Below are positions 19,848 to 29,940 of a stretch of 64,000 bases of DNA, in pieces. Source of the DNA: Fluctibacter halophilus. GTDB taxonomy: Bacteria; Pseudomonadota; Gammaproteobacteria; Enterobacterales; Alteromonadaceae. Positions within the stretch are counted from its first letter, which is position 1. Every line of letters begins with the position of its first letter. The notes beneath the pieces were generated by a model. The model saw nothing but the letters and a program-made list of their open reading frames with translations. It was not told where the DNA came from and searched no databases. A program made the translations under genes and the position numbers. The stretch spans positions 358,078 to 422,077 of the forward strand of contig NZ_JAJEWP010000001.1 of NCBI RefSeq assembly GCF_020687825.1, written 5' to 3'.

Positions 19848-22800
19848 ATGACCGATATGCTAGTCCTTCGTGGTGCCCCGGCGCTGTCTGATTTCCGACG
19901 TCAGAAACTGTTGGCACAATGTGCCTCCCAACAATTACCCGTCACCGATGTGTACGCCGAATATGTGCACTTTGTTCAGGTCAGCAGTGATCTGAGCGAG
20001 GACCAGCAACAGGTGCTGGATAAACTGCTGACCTATGGCCCGAAAGCCCAAAGTCATTCCCCTGACGGTGAGTTGTGTCTGGTAGTGCCGCGTCCGGGTA
20101 CCATTAGCCCCTGGTCTTCAAAAGCAACGGACATTGCCCACAACTGCGCATTGAACAACATTAAACGTATCGAGCGTGGCTGTGCTTACTACCTGAGTGT
20201 GTCAGCGCCGTTGAGTGCCCAGCAGCAGCGTCAGGTGTACGGACTGTTGCACGATCGTATGACCGAATCTGTGTTGCAGCAGTTGCAACAGGCACAGGTG
20301 CTGTTCGTCGAAGAGGCGCCTCGAAGTCTGACATCCGTTGATATCCTGGCCGGGGGTAGGGAAGCCCTGGCCAAAGCGAATGTCAGCCTTGGTCTGGCGT
20401 TGGCAGATGACGAGATTGATTACCTGGTCGAGAATTTCCAGCGTTTGGGACGTAACCCGAACGATATCGAACTGTACATGTTCGCACAGGCAAACTCAGA
20501 GCATTGCCGACATAAGATTTTTAATGCCGACTGGACCATCGATGGCCAGCAGCAGGCCAAATCGCTGTTCAAAATGATCAAAAACACCTATGAGCAGCAT
20601 CCAGAACACGTGCATTCCGCCTATGCCGACAATGCCGCGGTCATGGAAGGTTGGGAAGCCGGGCGCTTTTTCCCCGATCCCATCACCAACCAATATCATT
20701 ACCATCATGAAGGTATCGACATTCTGATGAAGGTCGAAACCCACAACCACCCCACCGCAATTTCGCCGTTTCCGGGCGCAGCCACCGGCTCTGGTGGTGA
20801 AATCCGTGATGAAGGTGCAACGGGTCGCGGCTCCAAACCCAAAGCCGGCTTGGTTGGCTTCAGTGTGTCGAACCTGCGTATCCCTGGTTTTGAACAGCCC
20901 TGGGAAATTGATTATGGCAAACCGGAACGGATTGTCACCGCGTACGACATTATGATGGATGGCCCATTGGGCGGAGCGGCGTTCAACAACGAGTTCGGAC
21001 GCCCGAATATCCTCGGTTATTTCCGTACTTACGAACAACAGGTGAACAGCTTTAATGGTGTTGAAGTACGCGGCTATCACAAGCCAATCATGATTGCTGG
21101 TGGCCTTGGGAATATCCGCAAGCAACATACCCAGAAAGGTGAAATCACGGTCGGAGCTAAGCTGATCGTGCTGGGTGGTCCGGCAATGAATATCGGTCTA
21201 GGCGGTGGTGCTGCATCATCGATGGCCTCCGGCCAGTCCCATGAAGATCTGGATTTTGCGTCGGTGCAGCGTGACAACCCGGAAATGGAGCGTCGCTGCC
21301 AGGAAGTCATCGATAAGTGCTGGCAATTGGGAGAGCACAACCCGATTCAGTTTATCCACGATGTGGGCGCCGGCGGCCTGTCCAACGCATTCCCTGAGTT
21401 GGTCAGTGACGGCGGTCGGGGCGGTCGCTTTGAGCTGCGCAATGTGCCAAATGATGAACCGGGCATGGCGCCGCTGGAAATTTGGTGTAATGAATCTCAG
21501 GAACGATACGTCATGTCTGTGGCGCCTGAAAATCTGGAGCGTTTTGCCAAAATTTGTGAACGCGAGCGGGCACCGTTCGCGGTGATCGGTGAAGCCATTG
21601 AAGAACAACATCTGACCCTCAGTGACCGTCAGTTTGATAACCTGCCCATCGATATGCCACTGGATGTGTTGTTGGGTAAGCCGCCCAAAATGCACCGTGA
21701 TGTTGCTTCAGCCCAGTCTAAGGGTGAAGCACTGGACTTGTCGGTGATGACCGTGGAAGAAGCCGTTGAGCGGGTATTGCGCTTACCCACAGTGGCGGAG
21801 AAAACCTTCCTGATCACCATCGGTGACCGCTCAGTAACCGGTCTGGTCAGTCGTGATCAGATGGTGGGTCCTTGGCAGATCCCGGTCGCCGATGTCGCGG
21901 TGACCGCCAGTGCCTTTGACACTTACCACGGTGAAGCCATGTCGATGGGCGAGCGCACACCGGTGGCGTTGCTGAACTACGGCGCTTCTGCGCGTTTGGC
22001 GGTGGGTGAAGCCCTGACCAACATTGCGGCAGCGGACATTGGCGATCTGAAGCGGATCAAGTTGTCTGCCAACTGGATGGCGGCGGCAGGCCACCCCGGT
22101 GAAGATGCCGGGCTGTACGAAGCGGTTAAGGCGGTGGGTGAAGAATTGTGCCCTGCACTGGGTCTGACTATTCCGGTCGGTAAAGACTCCATGTCGATGA
22201 AAACCCAGTGGCAGGAAGGGAATGAACAAAAATCGGTGACCTCACCCTTGTCACTGGTCATTTCTGCGTTTGGTGCGGTGCGTGACATCCGTAAAACCCT
22301 GACCCCGCAATTGCGCACCGATGCCGGCGATACAGCCCTGATGCTGATTGATTTGGGCGCCGGTAAAAATCGTCTGGGCGCGTCCTGCCTGGCGCAGGTG
22401 TATCAACAATTGGGGCAGTCGGTGCCGGATGTGGACAGTCCTGAATTGTTGAAAGGTTTCTTTGAGGCGATTCAGCAACTGCTGGCTGATAGCAAGTTGC
22501 TGGCCTATCACGACCGCTCTGACGGCGGATTGTTTACTACCCTGGCCGAAATGGCGTTTGCCGGTCATTGCGGTATTTCCGTGCAGCTGGATAGCCTGGC
22601 CGGAGATGATCTGGCGGTGCTGTTCAACGAAGAGTTGGGTGCTGTTATCCAGGTCCGTCAGGATGACATCAACGCTGTGCAGGAGTGTCTGCAACAACAC
22701 GGTCTGGCGAGCGTAAGCCATGTGATTGGTAGCGTGAACGACAACGATACTATCAGCATCCAACGGGGCAATGGCGTTGTGCTGGAGCAGTCTCGTACAG

Positions 22801-23750
22801 CATTGCGTAAAGCCTGGGCGGAGACCACCTACCACATGCAGAGTCAACGGGATAATCCTGATTGCGCCCGTGAAGAGTTCGATAGCAAAGCCGATGCCGC
22901 TGATCCGGGTTTGCATGCGCATCTGACCTTCGATCTGAACGAAGATGTTGCGGCCCCTTATATCGCCACCGGTGCACGGCCTCAGGTCGCCATCCTGCGT
23001 GAGCAGGGGGTAAACTCTCACGTAGAAATGGCGGCAGCATTTGACCGTGCCGGGTTTGAAGCGGTGGATGTTCACATGAGTGACATTCTTTCCGGTCGTC
23101 AGCAACTGGAGGCGTTCCAGGCGCTGGTAGCCTGCGGTGGTTTCTCTTACGGTGACGTATTGGGTGCCGGTGAAGGCTGGGCCAAATCGATTTTGTTTAA
23201 TGGGCGTGCCCGTGAACAGTTCGCGCGCTTCTTTAGCAATCCGAACACCCTGTCTCTGGGGGTTTGTAACGGCTGCCAAATGCTGTCGAACCTTAAAGAC
23301 GTGATCCCTGGCACTGAGCACTGGCCTCACTTTGTGACCAACCGCTCAGAACGGTTTGAAGCCCGGGTGGCAATGCTGGAGGTGATGCAATCACCGTCGG
23401 CGTTCTTTGCAGGTATGGAAGGCTCGAGAATTCCCATCGCCGTATCTCACGGTGAAGGTCGTGCCGAGTTTGCCACCCAGGACGGCGCTCAACGGGCCTT
23501 TGAGCAGGGTAACGTTGCTTTGCGTTATGTGGACAACTATGGTCAGCCGACCATGACCTATCCTGCCAACCCGAACGGCTCTCCACTCGGGATCACCGGG
23601 TTAACCAGTGACGATGGCCGTGTCACCATTATGATGCCGCACCCGGAGCGGGTATTCCGCACGGTGGCGAACTCCTGGCGCCCTGATGAGTGGCAGGAAG
23701 ATGGTCCGTGGATGCGAATGTTCCGCAATGCACGGCGCACCTTAGGCTAA
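19848..23750 (+). CDS. purL: Phosphoribosylformylglycinamidine synthase (FGAM synthetase), large single-chain type
   Basis: Fourth step of de novo purine synthesis: FGAR plus glutamine and ATP gives FGAM. It is the single-chain proteobacterial form of about 1300 residues with an N-terminal PurS-like domain, a linker, two AIRS/PurM-like ATPase halves ([35 protein letters not shown]) and a C-terminal glutaminase domain ([10 protein letters not shown]; catalytic Cys in GVCNGCQML; His/Glu in [10 protein letters not shown]). Possible starts are ATG 19848 and ATG 19857; E. coli PurL begins close to the second. An intrinsic terminator follows at once. Confidence 0.98.
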   Translation: MTDMLVLRGAPALSDFRRQKLLAQCASQQLPVTDVYAEYVHFVQVSSDLSEDQQQVLDKLLTYGPKAQSHSPDGELCLVVPRPGTISPWSSKATDIAHNCALNNIKRIERGCAYYLSVSAPLSAQQQRQVYGLLHDRMTESVLQQLQQAQVLFVEEAPRSLTSVDILAGGREALAKANVSLGLALADDEIDYLVENFQRLGRNPNDIELYMFAQANSEHCRHKIFNADWTIDGQQQAKSLFKMIKNTYEQHPEHVHSAYADNAAVMEGWEAGRFFPDPITNQYHYHHEGIDILMKVETHNHPTAISPFPGAATGSGGEIRDEGATGRGSKPKAGLVGFSVSNLRIPGFEQPWEIDYGKPERIVTAYDIMMDGPLGGAAFNNEFGRPNILGYFRTYEQQVNSFNGVEVRGYHKPIMIAGGLGNIRKQHTQKGEITVGAKLIVLGGPAMNIGLGGGAASSMASGQSHEDLDFASVQRDNPEMERRCQEVIDKCWQLGEHNPIQFIHDVGAGGLSNAFPELVSDGGRGGRFELRNVPNDEPGMAPLEIWCNESQERYVMSVAPENLERFAKICERERAPFAVIGEAIEEQHLTLSDRQFDNLPIDMPLDVLLGKPPKMHRDVASAQSKGEALDLSVMTVEEAVERVLRLPTVAEKTFLITIGDRSVTGLVSRDQMVGPWQIPVADVAVTASAFDTYHGEAMSMGERTPVALLNYGASARLAVGEALTNIAAADIGDLKRIKLSANWMAAAGHPGEDAGLYEAVKAVGEELCPALGLTIPVGKDSMSMKTQWQEGNEQKSVTSPLSLVISAFGAVRDIRKTLTPQLRTDAGDTALMLIDLGAGKNRLGASCLAQVYQQLGQSVPDVDSPELLKGFFEAIQQLLADSKLLAYHDRSDGGLFTTLAEMAFAGHCGISVQLDSLAGDDLAVLFNEELGAVIQVRQDDINAVQECLQQHGLASVSHVIGSVNDNDTISIQRGNGVVLEQSRTALRKAWAETTYHMQSQRDNPDCAREEFDSKADAADPGLHAHLTFDLNEDVAAPYIATGARPQVAILREQGVNSHVEMAAAFDRAGFEAVDVHMSDILSGRQQLEAFQALVACGGFSYGDVLGAGEGWAKSILFNGRAREQFARFFSNPNTLSLGVCNGCQMLSNLKDVIPGTEHWPHFVTNRSERFEARVAMLEVMQSPSAFFAGMEGSRIPIAVSHGEGRAEFATQDGAQRAFEQGNVALRYVDNYGQPTMTYPANPNGSPLGITGLTSDDGRVTIMMPHPERVFRTVANSWRPDEWQEDGPWMRMFRNARRTLG

Positions 23751-23766
23751 GCGAGATCGCTTTTTC
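23748..23766 (+). terminator. Short intrinsic terminator after purL
   Basis: AAGCG-AGAT-CGCTT followed by TTT, starting at the purL stop codon. The stem is only 5-6 bp, so it may be leaky; another hairpin (GCCGG / CCGGC, 23773-23793) follows without a T-tract. Confidence 0.5.
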
Positions 23767-23810
23767 AGCCATGCCGGGAATTTTTTCCGGCTTGGCCGGT
23801 CTATATCTTT

Positions 23811-23907
23811 ACAGTGACTGTTTGCACCTCTGTGACCGTCACTGTTGTAGCTTTCCTAAGAGCATGAGGCTCACTTTTTAGATGCCCAACCCCTGGGCAT
23901 CTTTTTT
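23811..23907 (+). ncRNA. Candidate small RNA with intrinsic terminator
   Basis: About 100 bases between purL and a small gene hold an 8-bp inverted repeat (ACAGTGAC 23811-23818 / GTCACTGT 23838-23845), a single-stranded-looking stretch, a short GAGC/GCTC hairpin followed by CACTTTTTA, and a textbook terminator AGATGCCCA / TGGGCATCT plus T6 (23880-23907). A weak -10 (TATATC, 23802-23807) lies just upstream but no good -35. This layout is typical of Hfq-type sRNAs, but it could equally be the purL 3' UTR. I cannot assign a known sRNA family. Confidence 0.35.
23880..23907 (+). terminator. Intrinsic terminator downstream of purL
   Basis: Nine-bp stem AGATGCCCA / TGGGCATCT with an ACCCC loop followed by six Ts. 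It ends either a purL readthrough transcript or a separate small RNA. Confidence 0.85.
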
Positions 23908-24080
23908 ATCTCGTGTTAAAAGATTGATTTTCTTGACCTTCCCCCTTGTTAAATTAAAAAACACTGGCTATTATTTCATCGCAGCTTGACTTCTGCGGGT
24001 TCTTTTGCATGTTGTAAAATGACACCGCAGTAGACGTATCAACGCAGAAAAACCAACGATAATAACAATAAGAGAAGCTT

Positions 24081-24224
24081 ATGAATCGCTCATCAAAAGG
24101 GTTTGGACTGGCCGGTGTGCTGGCCACCGTGGTATTTCTGGTGGTGACCGCTGTAATGAGCGCCTCTGCTAAGTCAGAGCCCGTTTCAGTAACGCCGGTA
24201 CACGATACATCTGCTGCCGAATAG
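24081..24224 (+). CDS. 47-aa single-pass membrane peptide, unknown function
   Basis: A frame of 47 codons beginning MNRSSKGFGLAGVLATVVFL with a hydrophobic helix of about 20 residues (residues 9-27), a short Ser/Ala segment and a polar tail ending HDTSAAE. A weak AGAGAAG site precedes the ATG. The hydrophobic segment followed by ASA could be either a membrane anchor or a cleavable signal peptide. It sits alone between the purL/sRNA terminator and the bidirectional terminator shared with smrA, so it is probably a monocistronic small gene. No family recognised. Confidence 0.55.
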   Translation: MNRSSKGFGLAGVLATVVFLVVTAVMSASAKSEPVSVTPVHDTSAAE

Positions 24225-24243
24225 GCGCAGTGAAACCAAATAA

Positions 24244-24273
24244 AAAAATAGGGAGCTCAGGCTCCCTATTTTT
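24244..24273. terminator. Bidirectional terminator between small gene and smrA
   Basis: Perfect 13-bp stem AAAAATAGGGAGC / GCTCCCTATTTTT with loop TCAG. It overlaps the last codons and stop of the minus-strand smrA gene and serves the plus-strand 47-aa gene. Confidence 0.88.
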
Positions 24274-24850
24274 GTTTGTGTCGTTCGCGGTTGGTTTGTT
24301 TTTCCTCAGCACTTTTTTGTAGCAGCACATAGACTGCGCCGTTGCCACCGTGGAAGGGCTGGGCGGAGTGAAACGCCAGCACCTGTGGTAATGATTGCAG
24401 CCATTGGTTGACGTGGCTTTTCAACAGTCCGGGAAACGGTTCACTATCAGGTTGTTTGCCGTGTTTTATCAACACCGTGCGGTGGTTGTTTTGCTGCGCC
24501 TGCCGCAAGCCGAAAAACAGTTTATCTCGGGCCCGTTCGACACTCAGGCCCTGTACATTGAGACGATGATCGACACTGTATTTTCCCAGCCGCAGGTTTT
24601 TATACACCCCTTCCTGAACCCCGGGTTTTTTAAACCCGATCGGATCATTGGGTGCCACCGGCGCCGGTAATTCTGCACTCAGCGGGTTTACCAGCACATG
24701 GGTTTCCCGTTCAACCGCAGCACGTCGTAACTGTTGTGCCAGACTCGGACTTTTTGCTGCGCTGCTGATATGGGTATCCTGCTTAAGGGGTTTGACGTCT
24801 TGCATCCACTCGGCAAAGTCGTCCTGAGGGCCTTGCTCGTCGTTCCACAT
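24266..24850 (-). CDS. smrA: Smr-domain endonuclease, SmrA/YdaL type
   Basis: A 194-residue protein with an N-terminal DUE-like segment (FAEWMQDVKPLKQDT) and a C-terminal Smr domain (DHRLNVQGLSVERARDKL, VLIKHGKQ, FHGGNGAVYVLLQK). The DxHGxxxxxA-type motif is altered to LNVQG here, while the second motif (HGK) and GGxGA are intact, as in E. coli SmrA. Smr domains are nicking endonucleases or RNA-binding modules; the cellular role of SmrA is not settled. ATG 24850 is preceded by GAGAGGATGGT; an upstream ATG at 24865 is less well placed. Confidence 0.85.
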   Translation of the reverse strand: MWNDEQGPQDDFAEWMQDVKPLKQDTHISSAAKSPSLAQQLRRAAVERETHVLVNPLSAELPAPVAPNDPIGFKKPGVQEGVYKNLRLGKYSVDHRLNVQGLSVERARDKLFFGLRQAQQNNHRTVLIKHGKQPDSEPFPGLLKSHVNQWLQSLPQVLAFHSAQPFHGGNGAVYVLLQKSAEEKQTNRERHKQK

Positions 24851-24982
24851 ACCATCCTCTCGCATCGTTGCATCAGCCTAGGAATGCTTATAGTGTCGGC
24901 AACACCTTTTTTCAATGCTTGTCGATCACCGAATGCGCTTTTCCAGTTCCGGGCAATGGGACCTGACAGGGGGTAGCTGACA

Positions 24983-25011
24983 TTTTCACGCTTCGGGGAT
25001 TGTGCCATAAT
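24983..25011 (+). promoter_or_regulatory. Predicted extended -10 promoter of the M1 peptidase
   Basis: TTTTCA (24983-24988), 17-bp spacer, CATAAT (25006-25011) preceded by TGC, i.e. an extended -10. It lies 30 bases upstream of the ATG at 25041. Confidence 0.5.
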
Positions 25012-25040
25012 CGTCGCGCGAACAAACGACAGGATAAACA

Positions 25041-26951
25041 ATGAAAACAACAACAACGCTTTTGGCGCTGTGTCTGGTCGGCGGATTGAGCGCCTGCAGC
25101 AAAGCGCCTGAACCTACTGAGACACTGTCTGCACCACAGGCTGACACCACCGCGGCAGCACCGGCAGAAGAAACTGCCATTGCGCCGGGTCAGGACTATC
25201 ATTCCTATGCCAATCCTGATGTTATGCGGGTTAAACACCTGAGCCTTGATTTAACCGCGGATTTTGAACAGCACGTATTGCATGGTTCAGCTACCCTTGA
25301 TTTTGAACGTGTTGACGGTGGCAGTGATACATTGGTGCTGGACACCCGCGAGCTGGACATCGACAACGTCACTGCCAATGGCGAACCGCTGACTTTCACG
25401 CTGGCAGAGCCCGATCCTAACCTGGGGGCCGCGTTGACCATTGATGTGCCTGAGGGCGTTAATCAGGTGACCGTGCACTACAGTACCTCTCCCCAGGCCA
25501 GTGGTGTGCAGTGGCTGACGCCACAGCAGACCGCCGGTAAGCAGCATCCGTTCTTGTTTACCCAGGCACAGGCTATCCATGCCCGTAGTTTCATTCCTTT
25601 GCAGGATTCACCGCAGGTCAGGGTGACCTATGATGCGGTCATCCGTACACCGCAGGAATTGCTCGCTGTGATGAGCGCGGCAAATGATCCAGAGGCTGCC
25701 CGTGACGGCGAGTATGAATTTTCCATGCCCCAGCCAATCCCTTCTTACCTGATTGCGCTGGCCATTGGAGATTTGCAGTTCAAGGCCATGGGTGAGCGCA
25801 CCGGCGTGTATGCCGAAGCGTCTTTACTGGATGCCGCCGCCAAAGAGTTTGAAGACACGGAAGCAATGCTGGAAGCCACCGAGCAACGCTTTGGCCCGTA
25901 TAGCTGGGATCGCTACGACTTGCTGATCCTGCCGCCCAGCTTCCCGTTTGGCGGAATGGAAAACCCACGCCTGTCATTCATTACCCCCACGGTGATTGCC
26001 GGTGATAAGTCACTGGTGTCATTGATTGCCCACGAACTGGCCCATTCCTGGTCGGGCAACACAGTGACCAATGCAACCTGGCGTGATTTGTGGCTGAACG
26101 AAGGCTTTACCACTTATCTGACCTATCGCATCATGGAAATCATCTACGGCACTGACCGTTTCAATATGGAAGCGGTATTGGGGTACCAGGACCTGGAAGC
26201 CGACATCGAGGCGTTGCCGGATAATGACGAAATTCTTGCGATTGATTTGCGCGGTCGTGACCCGGATGCCGTGTTCTCGAACATACCGTATGAGAAAGGT
26301 GCATTGTTCCTAAGAGAGCTCGAATACACCGTTGGTCGCGAAGCCTTTGATGCGTTTTTGGTGGATTACTTCGAAAAATTCGCTTTCCAGAGCATCACCA
26401 CGGACGCCTTTATTGAGTATCTGAAAAACACCTTGGTGAAAGACCACGGGGATAAACTGGATATGCAGCGTATTGAGCAGTGGATCTTCGCCCCGGGTAT
26501 TCCTGAGGGTGCACCAGAGCCACAATCCAATGCCTTTACGGTGGTGGATGAGGCGCGCAGTCAATGGTTGGCTGGTGAGTTGGCTGCCAAAGACATTGCA
26601 ACTGACAAGTGGACCGTACACCAGTGGCTGTATTTCCTCAATAACATGCCGGAAATCCTGTCTGATGCCCAATTGAAGGCGCTGGACGAAGCCTTTGGTC
26701 TGACTGACAGTAAGAATAACGAGATCGCCCACAGTTGGTTGCTGATCAGCATCAACAACTGGTATGAGCCGGCGTTTCCACGTTTACATGACTACCTGGT
26801 ACACATCGGGCGTAACAAACTGGTGAAGCCATTGTATCGGGCGCTGTCCGAAACGGAAGAAGGAAAGGTGATGGCGCAAAAAGCCTTTGCTGAAGCCAAA
26901 CCGGGCTACCATCCCCTGACCGTCAAAGCCAATGAAGGTTTTGTGCAATAA
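25041..26951 (+). CDS. M1-family zinc aminopeptidase, lipoprotein
   Basis: Metallo-aminopeptidase of the M1 family, in the leukotriene-A4-hydrolase-like/cold-active ColAP group. It has a lipoprotein signal (LVGGLSACSK), an N-terminal beta-domain, the exopeptidase motif GGMEN (about residue 305), the zinc site HELAHSW (His331, His335) with Glu in LWLNEGF (about 354), and a C-terminal helical domain typical of LTA4H relatives. At 636 residues it fits that subgroup. It is probably anchored in the outer membrane facing the periplasm and digests imported peptides. A bidirectional terminator follows. Confidence 0.93.
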   Translation: MKTTTTLLALCLVGGLSACSKAPEPTETLSAPQADTTAAAPAEETAIAPGQDYHSYANPDVMRVKHLSLDLTADFEQHVLHGSATLDFERVDGGSDTLVLDTRELDIDNVTANGEPLTFTLAEPDPNLGAALTIDVPEGVNQVTVHYSTSPQASGVQWLTPQQTAGKQHPFLFTQAQAIHARSFIPLQDSPQVRVTYDAVIRTPQELLAVMSAANDPEAARDGEYEFSMPQPIPSYLIALAIGDLQFKAMGERTGVYAEASLLDAAAKEFEDTEAMLEATEQRFGPYSWDRYDLLILPPSFPFGGMENPRLSFITPTVIAGDKSLVSLIAHELAHSWSGNTVTNATWRDLWLNEGFTTYLTYRIMEIIYGTDRFNMEAVLGYQDLEADIEALPDNDEILAIDLRGRDPDAVFSNIPYEKGALFLRELEYTVGREAFDAFLVDYFEKFAFQSITTDAFIEYLKNTLVKDHGDKLDMQRIEQWIFAPGIPEGAPEPQSNAFTVVDEARSQWLAGELAAKDIATDKWTVHQWLYFLNNMPEILSDAQLKALDEAFGLTDSKNNEIAHSWLLISINNWYEPAFPRLHDYLVHIGRNKLVKPLYRALSETEEGKVMAQKAFAEAKPGYHPLTVKANEGFVQ

Positions 26952-26970
26952 AGGGTCGATGTTTCGATTC

Positions 26971-26999
26971 AAAAACGCGCCTCGTTGGCGCGTTTTTTT
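26971..26999. terminator. Bidirectional intrinsic terminator
   Basis: AAAACGCGCC / GGCGCGTTTT with a TCGTT loop followed by a T-run. It is shared by the M1 peptidase gene and the convergent sensor-kinase gene, whose stop lies at 26999. Confidence 0.88.
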
Positions 27000-28327
27000 T
27001 ATCCCAGGTGGTGCAGCTGGGGTAAATGGATGACGAAGGATGCACCACCTAACTCGGCAGATTCGATTTCGACGCTACCGTGGTGCAATTCGACAAAGCG
27101 TTGCACGATGGCAAGTCCCAGACCGATGCCCCCAGAGGTGCGGTCACGGCTGGTATCAAGGCGCACAAAGGGATCAAACAGCTGTTGCCGATCCGCTTCG
27201 GGAACACCAGGGCCATCGTCATCAATTCGGATCTCAACCTTGTCGCTCTGCAACGAAGCCGACACACAGATGTGCTGTCTTGCATACCGCACCGCATTGC
27301 GCAGCAGGTTGTCAATCACCCGGGTCAATGCATCACGGTCTGCGTTGACACGTAAATTGGTATTACGGACATCCAGCGTCAGGGTCAAATGGCCATGGGT
27401 CATGCGGAAGTTATCCAGTGTGGCAGCCAGCAGCGGGGCCAGTTCCAGAGGCTGGATGGTCAGCTGTGGCTCCTCGCGGTCAAAACGTGCATAGGCTAGC
27501 AGTTCGTCGATTAGATCGTCCAGTTCCTCAATATTGCTGTCCATGGTGTCGAGATAGTGCTGATGTTGTTTGGGATCATCAGCATCCCGGGCCATTTCAA
27601 GTGCAAACCGGATCCGGGCCACAGGGGTACGCAACTCATGAGAAACCGCATGGGACAATTCCTTGTGGGATTTTATCAGACGCTGAATGCGCCGTGCCAT
27701 GGCATTGAAGCGTTGTGCCAGAGGCTGCAACGGGGCCGGCACACCGAGGCTGGCGCGGGCCTGAAAATCCCCTTTGCCGAATGCTTCAGTGCTGCGGGTC
27801 AGACTGACCAGCCCTCGCGATAGCGGCCAGGCCCAGATGAACACTGCCAGCGCCAGACCGGCCAGGAACAGGCTGCTGAACAGTGCATCCGAAGAGGTTG
27901 ATACCCCTGAATCAATCGGTCCTAACACCATCACTTCGTTGCCTTCACTCATACGCTGTAAGAACCAGCTGCTGCCCGCATCATCGTCGTACAGGGCCAA
28001 CAGTCCGCCCCGTTCCAGGTAAGTGCGTTGCTGCGCCGTCAATGACAGGGGGGGCGCAGAAAACCGCGTATCGACCTGTTGCATGGTAAGCAACGCCAGC
28101 GGATAGCCAAACGATGCAGCTGCGGCGCTGAGGTAGTCTTTGCGCTGGGATTGTGGATAGCGCAACAATTCACGGTTGAGCAAAAACAGGGTGCCCTTGT
28201 GAACATCGCTGTCTGTCAATGCATCGGCTTGCTGCAGGTGTTGATCGTAGATGCGGTCAATGCTCCAACCAAGACCAACGATAGTAATGGCGACCAGCAG
28301 GTACAGACGCAGGAATAAGTGGTTCAT
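26999..28327 (-). CDS. Sensor histidine kinase, RstB-like
   Basis: A 442-residue membrane kinase with two transmembrane segments (residues 5-22 and about 145-165) enclosing a periplasmic sensor, then HAMP, HisKA (AVSHELRTPVARIRFALEM) and HATPase_c (DNLLRNAVRYARQ, DDGPGV, GIGLGLAIV). The box LDDLIDELLAYARFDREEP is typical of RstB-like kinases. It lies 18 bp downstream of its response regulator gene and should be cotranscribed with it. Genes for outer-membrane proteins lie upstream in the same orientation, which suggests that the pair senses envelope conditions. Confidence 0.9.
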   Translation of the reverse strand: MNHLFLRLYLLVAITIVGLGWSIDRIYDQHLQQADALTDSDVHKGTLFLLNRELLRYPQSQRKDYLSAAAASFGYPLALLTMQQVDTRFSAPPLSLTAQQRTYLERGGLLALYDDDAGSSWFLQRMSEGNEVMVLGPIDSGVSTSSDALFSSLFLAGLALAVFIWAWPLSRGLVSLTRSTEAFGKGDFQARASLGVPAPLQPLAQRFNAMARRIQRLIKSHKELSHAVSHELRTPVARIRFALEMARDADDPKQHQHYLDTMDSNIEELDDLIDELLAYARFDREEPQLTIQPLELAPLLAATLDNFRMTHGHLTLTLDVRNTNLRVNADRDALTRVIDNLLRNAVRYARQHICVSASLQSDKVEIRIDDDGPGVPEADRQQLFDPFVRLDTSRDRTSGGIGLGLAIVQRFVELHHGSVEIESAELGGASFVIHLPQLHHLG

Positions 28328-28345
28328 GGTGTTAATTCAGGTAAC

Positions 28346-29056
28346 TCATTGCCAGGCGGTGCTGACAAAAAGGTACCCTTTCTTCCATACGGTTTTGATT
28401 TTATGCGGTTTATTGGCGTCGTCGCCAAGCTTCTTGCGTAACCGAGAAACCAGCATATCGACGGTTCGGTCCATGCCATCATAGCCGAACCCGCGCAAAT
28501 GGTTGAGCAGATCATCGCGGCTGAGCACGGTGTCCGCATGTTGCGCAAATTGGGTCAGCAGGGTGAATTCATTGGTGGTCAGTGGCAACTCATGCTCACC
28601 CAGGTGAACGGTTTGATGGGTCGGGTTGATCAGTAATTGGCCAAAACGCATTTCTGCCGGCAGGGCGTTTGACGGTGTATTGTTGGTACTGCGTCGTAGC
28701 AGCGCGGTGATGCGTGCTAACAACAGGCGAGGCTGCACCGGTTTACAGATATAATCGTCGGCGCCGACCTCCAGACCAACGATGTGATCAATATCGTCAC
28801 TGCGGGCAGTGAGCATGATGATCGGGATGTCGGACTGCAATCGTAGTTCACGGCATATGTCGACGCCATTTTTGCCCGGCAGCATAATATCGAGCAACAC
28901 CACATCCGGCTGAGCGGCCAGTATACGCTCTACCGCCCGGTCACCCCGCGCTTCCCAGGAAACCCGAAAGTGTTGCTGCGACAGGTATTCTGACACCAGG
29001 TTTGCCAGAGCCTGATCATCCTCGACCAGAAAAACATGATGGAGCCGCTCGTTCAT
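28346..29056 (-). CDS. OmpR-family response regulator, RstA-like
   Basis: Receiver domain (VEDDQALANL, phospho-Asp in VVLLDIMLPGKNG, Lys in ICKPVQPRLLL) plus an OmpR-type winged helix (LTTNEFTLLTQF, GFGYDGMDRTVDMLVSRLRKKLGDD). The DNA-binding part matches the RstA type, where the recognition helix contains RTVDxxxSRLRKKL. It is the first gene of the regulator-kinase pair. Candidate binding sites are the TGTCA repeats upstream of the neighbouring porin-like gene (29909-29934). Confidence 0.92.
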   Translation of the reverse strand: MNERLHHVFLVEDDQALANLVSEYLSQQHFRVSWEARGDRAVERILAAQPDVVLLDIMLPGKNGVDICRELRLQSDIPIIMLTARSDDIDHIVGLEVGADDYICKPVQPRLLLARITALLRRSTNNTPSNALPAEMRFGQLLINPTHQTVHLGEHELPLTTNEFTLLTQFAQHADTVLSRDDLLNHLRGFGYDGMDRTVDMLVSRLRKKLGDDANKPHKIKTVWKKGYLFVSTAWQ

Positions 29057-29113
29057 TATCCTTATGTATCCATAATTGGGCGCAGCCCTGTGTCCAGACG
29101 GCTGCGCACGGTC

Positions 29114-29821
29114 TTAAAAACGGTAGGTGGCGTAGATCCCCAGATTGCGGCGATACGCATTATCCGCGTCATACCCATTCTCAACGGCATCAAAATCACT
29201 GTAGGAAAATGCCAGACCTAAATCCCATTGACGATTCAGGTTGTAGTTTACCCCCAGTGTGTAGCGATTGGCATGGTTTTGACTGAATCCATGCAAATCC
29301 CGGTATGAGTAGTCCGCAAAAGCCGTAAGGTCATTGCCCAATGCCTTCTCTGCGCCGACACTGAAGCGCCACTCGTGTTTATTGGCCAGATGCTGCTCAT
29401 TCCAGTACACATAGCCGCCGGAAAAAGTGACCGCGAAATCATCGGAAAACACGTATTTACCGGTGACATCAGCGCCATAACCGAGGGCGTCACCGTTGCC
29501 GTCAGACTCCAGATAGCCTCGCAGGCCTGCGCCGATGGCCAACTCCAGTCCCGCAGCGGTATCGCTGCCGCGGGATAGCATGCGGTAGCGGATGCCGCCC
29601 AGTCCCAGGGTCAGATCATCGGTGATCCCGTAGGCAGCATTCAGGCCAAGCTGGCCACCGTTATCGTCTTCACTGTCGCCATAGCCTATCGAGGCTCCCA
29701 GCACCACTTCACCGTCTTTCAGGGTCAGTGGACGCAATACCGGATTGGCCGGGCTGAGTTGAGCTGCCAGTGTGCTTGAAGACATTAGTACCATTGTTAA
29801 TACCGTAAGCGTTTTTTTCAT
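29114..29821 (-). CDS. Outer-membrane beta-barrel protein, porin-like
   Basis: A 235-residue exported protein: signal peptide MKKTLTVLTMVLMSSSTLAA, then alternating amphipathic strands rich in Gly, Tyr and Asp and a C-terminal aromatic residue (YATYRF), the BAM recognition signature. Probably an 8- to 12-strand barrel; family not identified. The start is supported by GGAGAATGAATC upstream. It lies 57 bp from the regulator gene and may be under its control. Spaced TGTCA repeats lie about 90 bp upstream. Confidence 0.75.
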   Translation of the reverse strand: MKKTLTVLTMVLMSSSTLAAQLSPANPVLRPLTLKDGEVVLGASIGYGDSEDDNGGQLGLNAAYGITDDLTLGLGGIRYRMLSRGSDTAAGLELAIGAGLRGYLESDGNGDALGYGADVTGKYVFSDDFAVTFSGGYVYWNEQHLANKHEWRFSVGAEKALGNDLTAFADYSYRDLHGFSQNHANRYTLGVNYNLNRQWDLGLAFSYSDFDAVENGYDADNAYRRNLGIYATYRF

Positions 29822-29908
29822 GATTCATTCTCCTTGTAACCACGCTAATCAGTGGTGGCCATTGTGGAGCAATGAACTGTCTCAATCTTTTGCGTTTGCG
29901 TGTAAATC

Positions 29909-29934
29909 TGTCAGCACACTGTCAAAATGTGTCA
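29909..29934 (-). promoter_or_regulatory. Three TGTCA repeats upstream of the porin-like gene
   Basis: TGTCA occurs at 29909-29913, 29920-29924 and 29930-29934, spaced 11 and 10 bases, i.e. on one face of the helix. OmpR-family regulators bind such direct repeats, so this is a candidate operator for the adjacent RstA-like regulator. No clear -10 was identified. Confidence 0.4.
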
Positions 29935-29940
29935 CAACGC

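Noticed and set aside
22251-23330. 359-codon minus-strand open frame inside purL
   Set aside because: Antisense shadow of a highly conserved gene; no ribosome site and no family resemblance.
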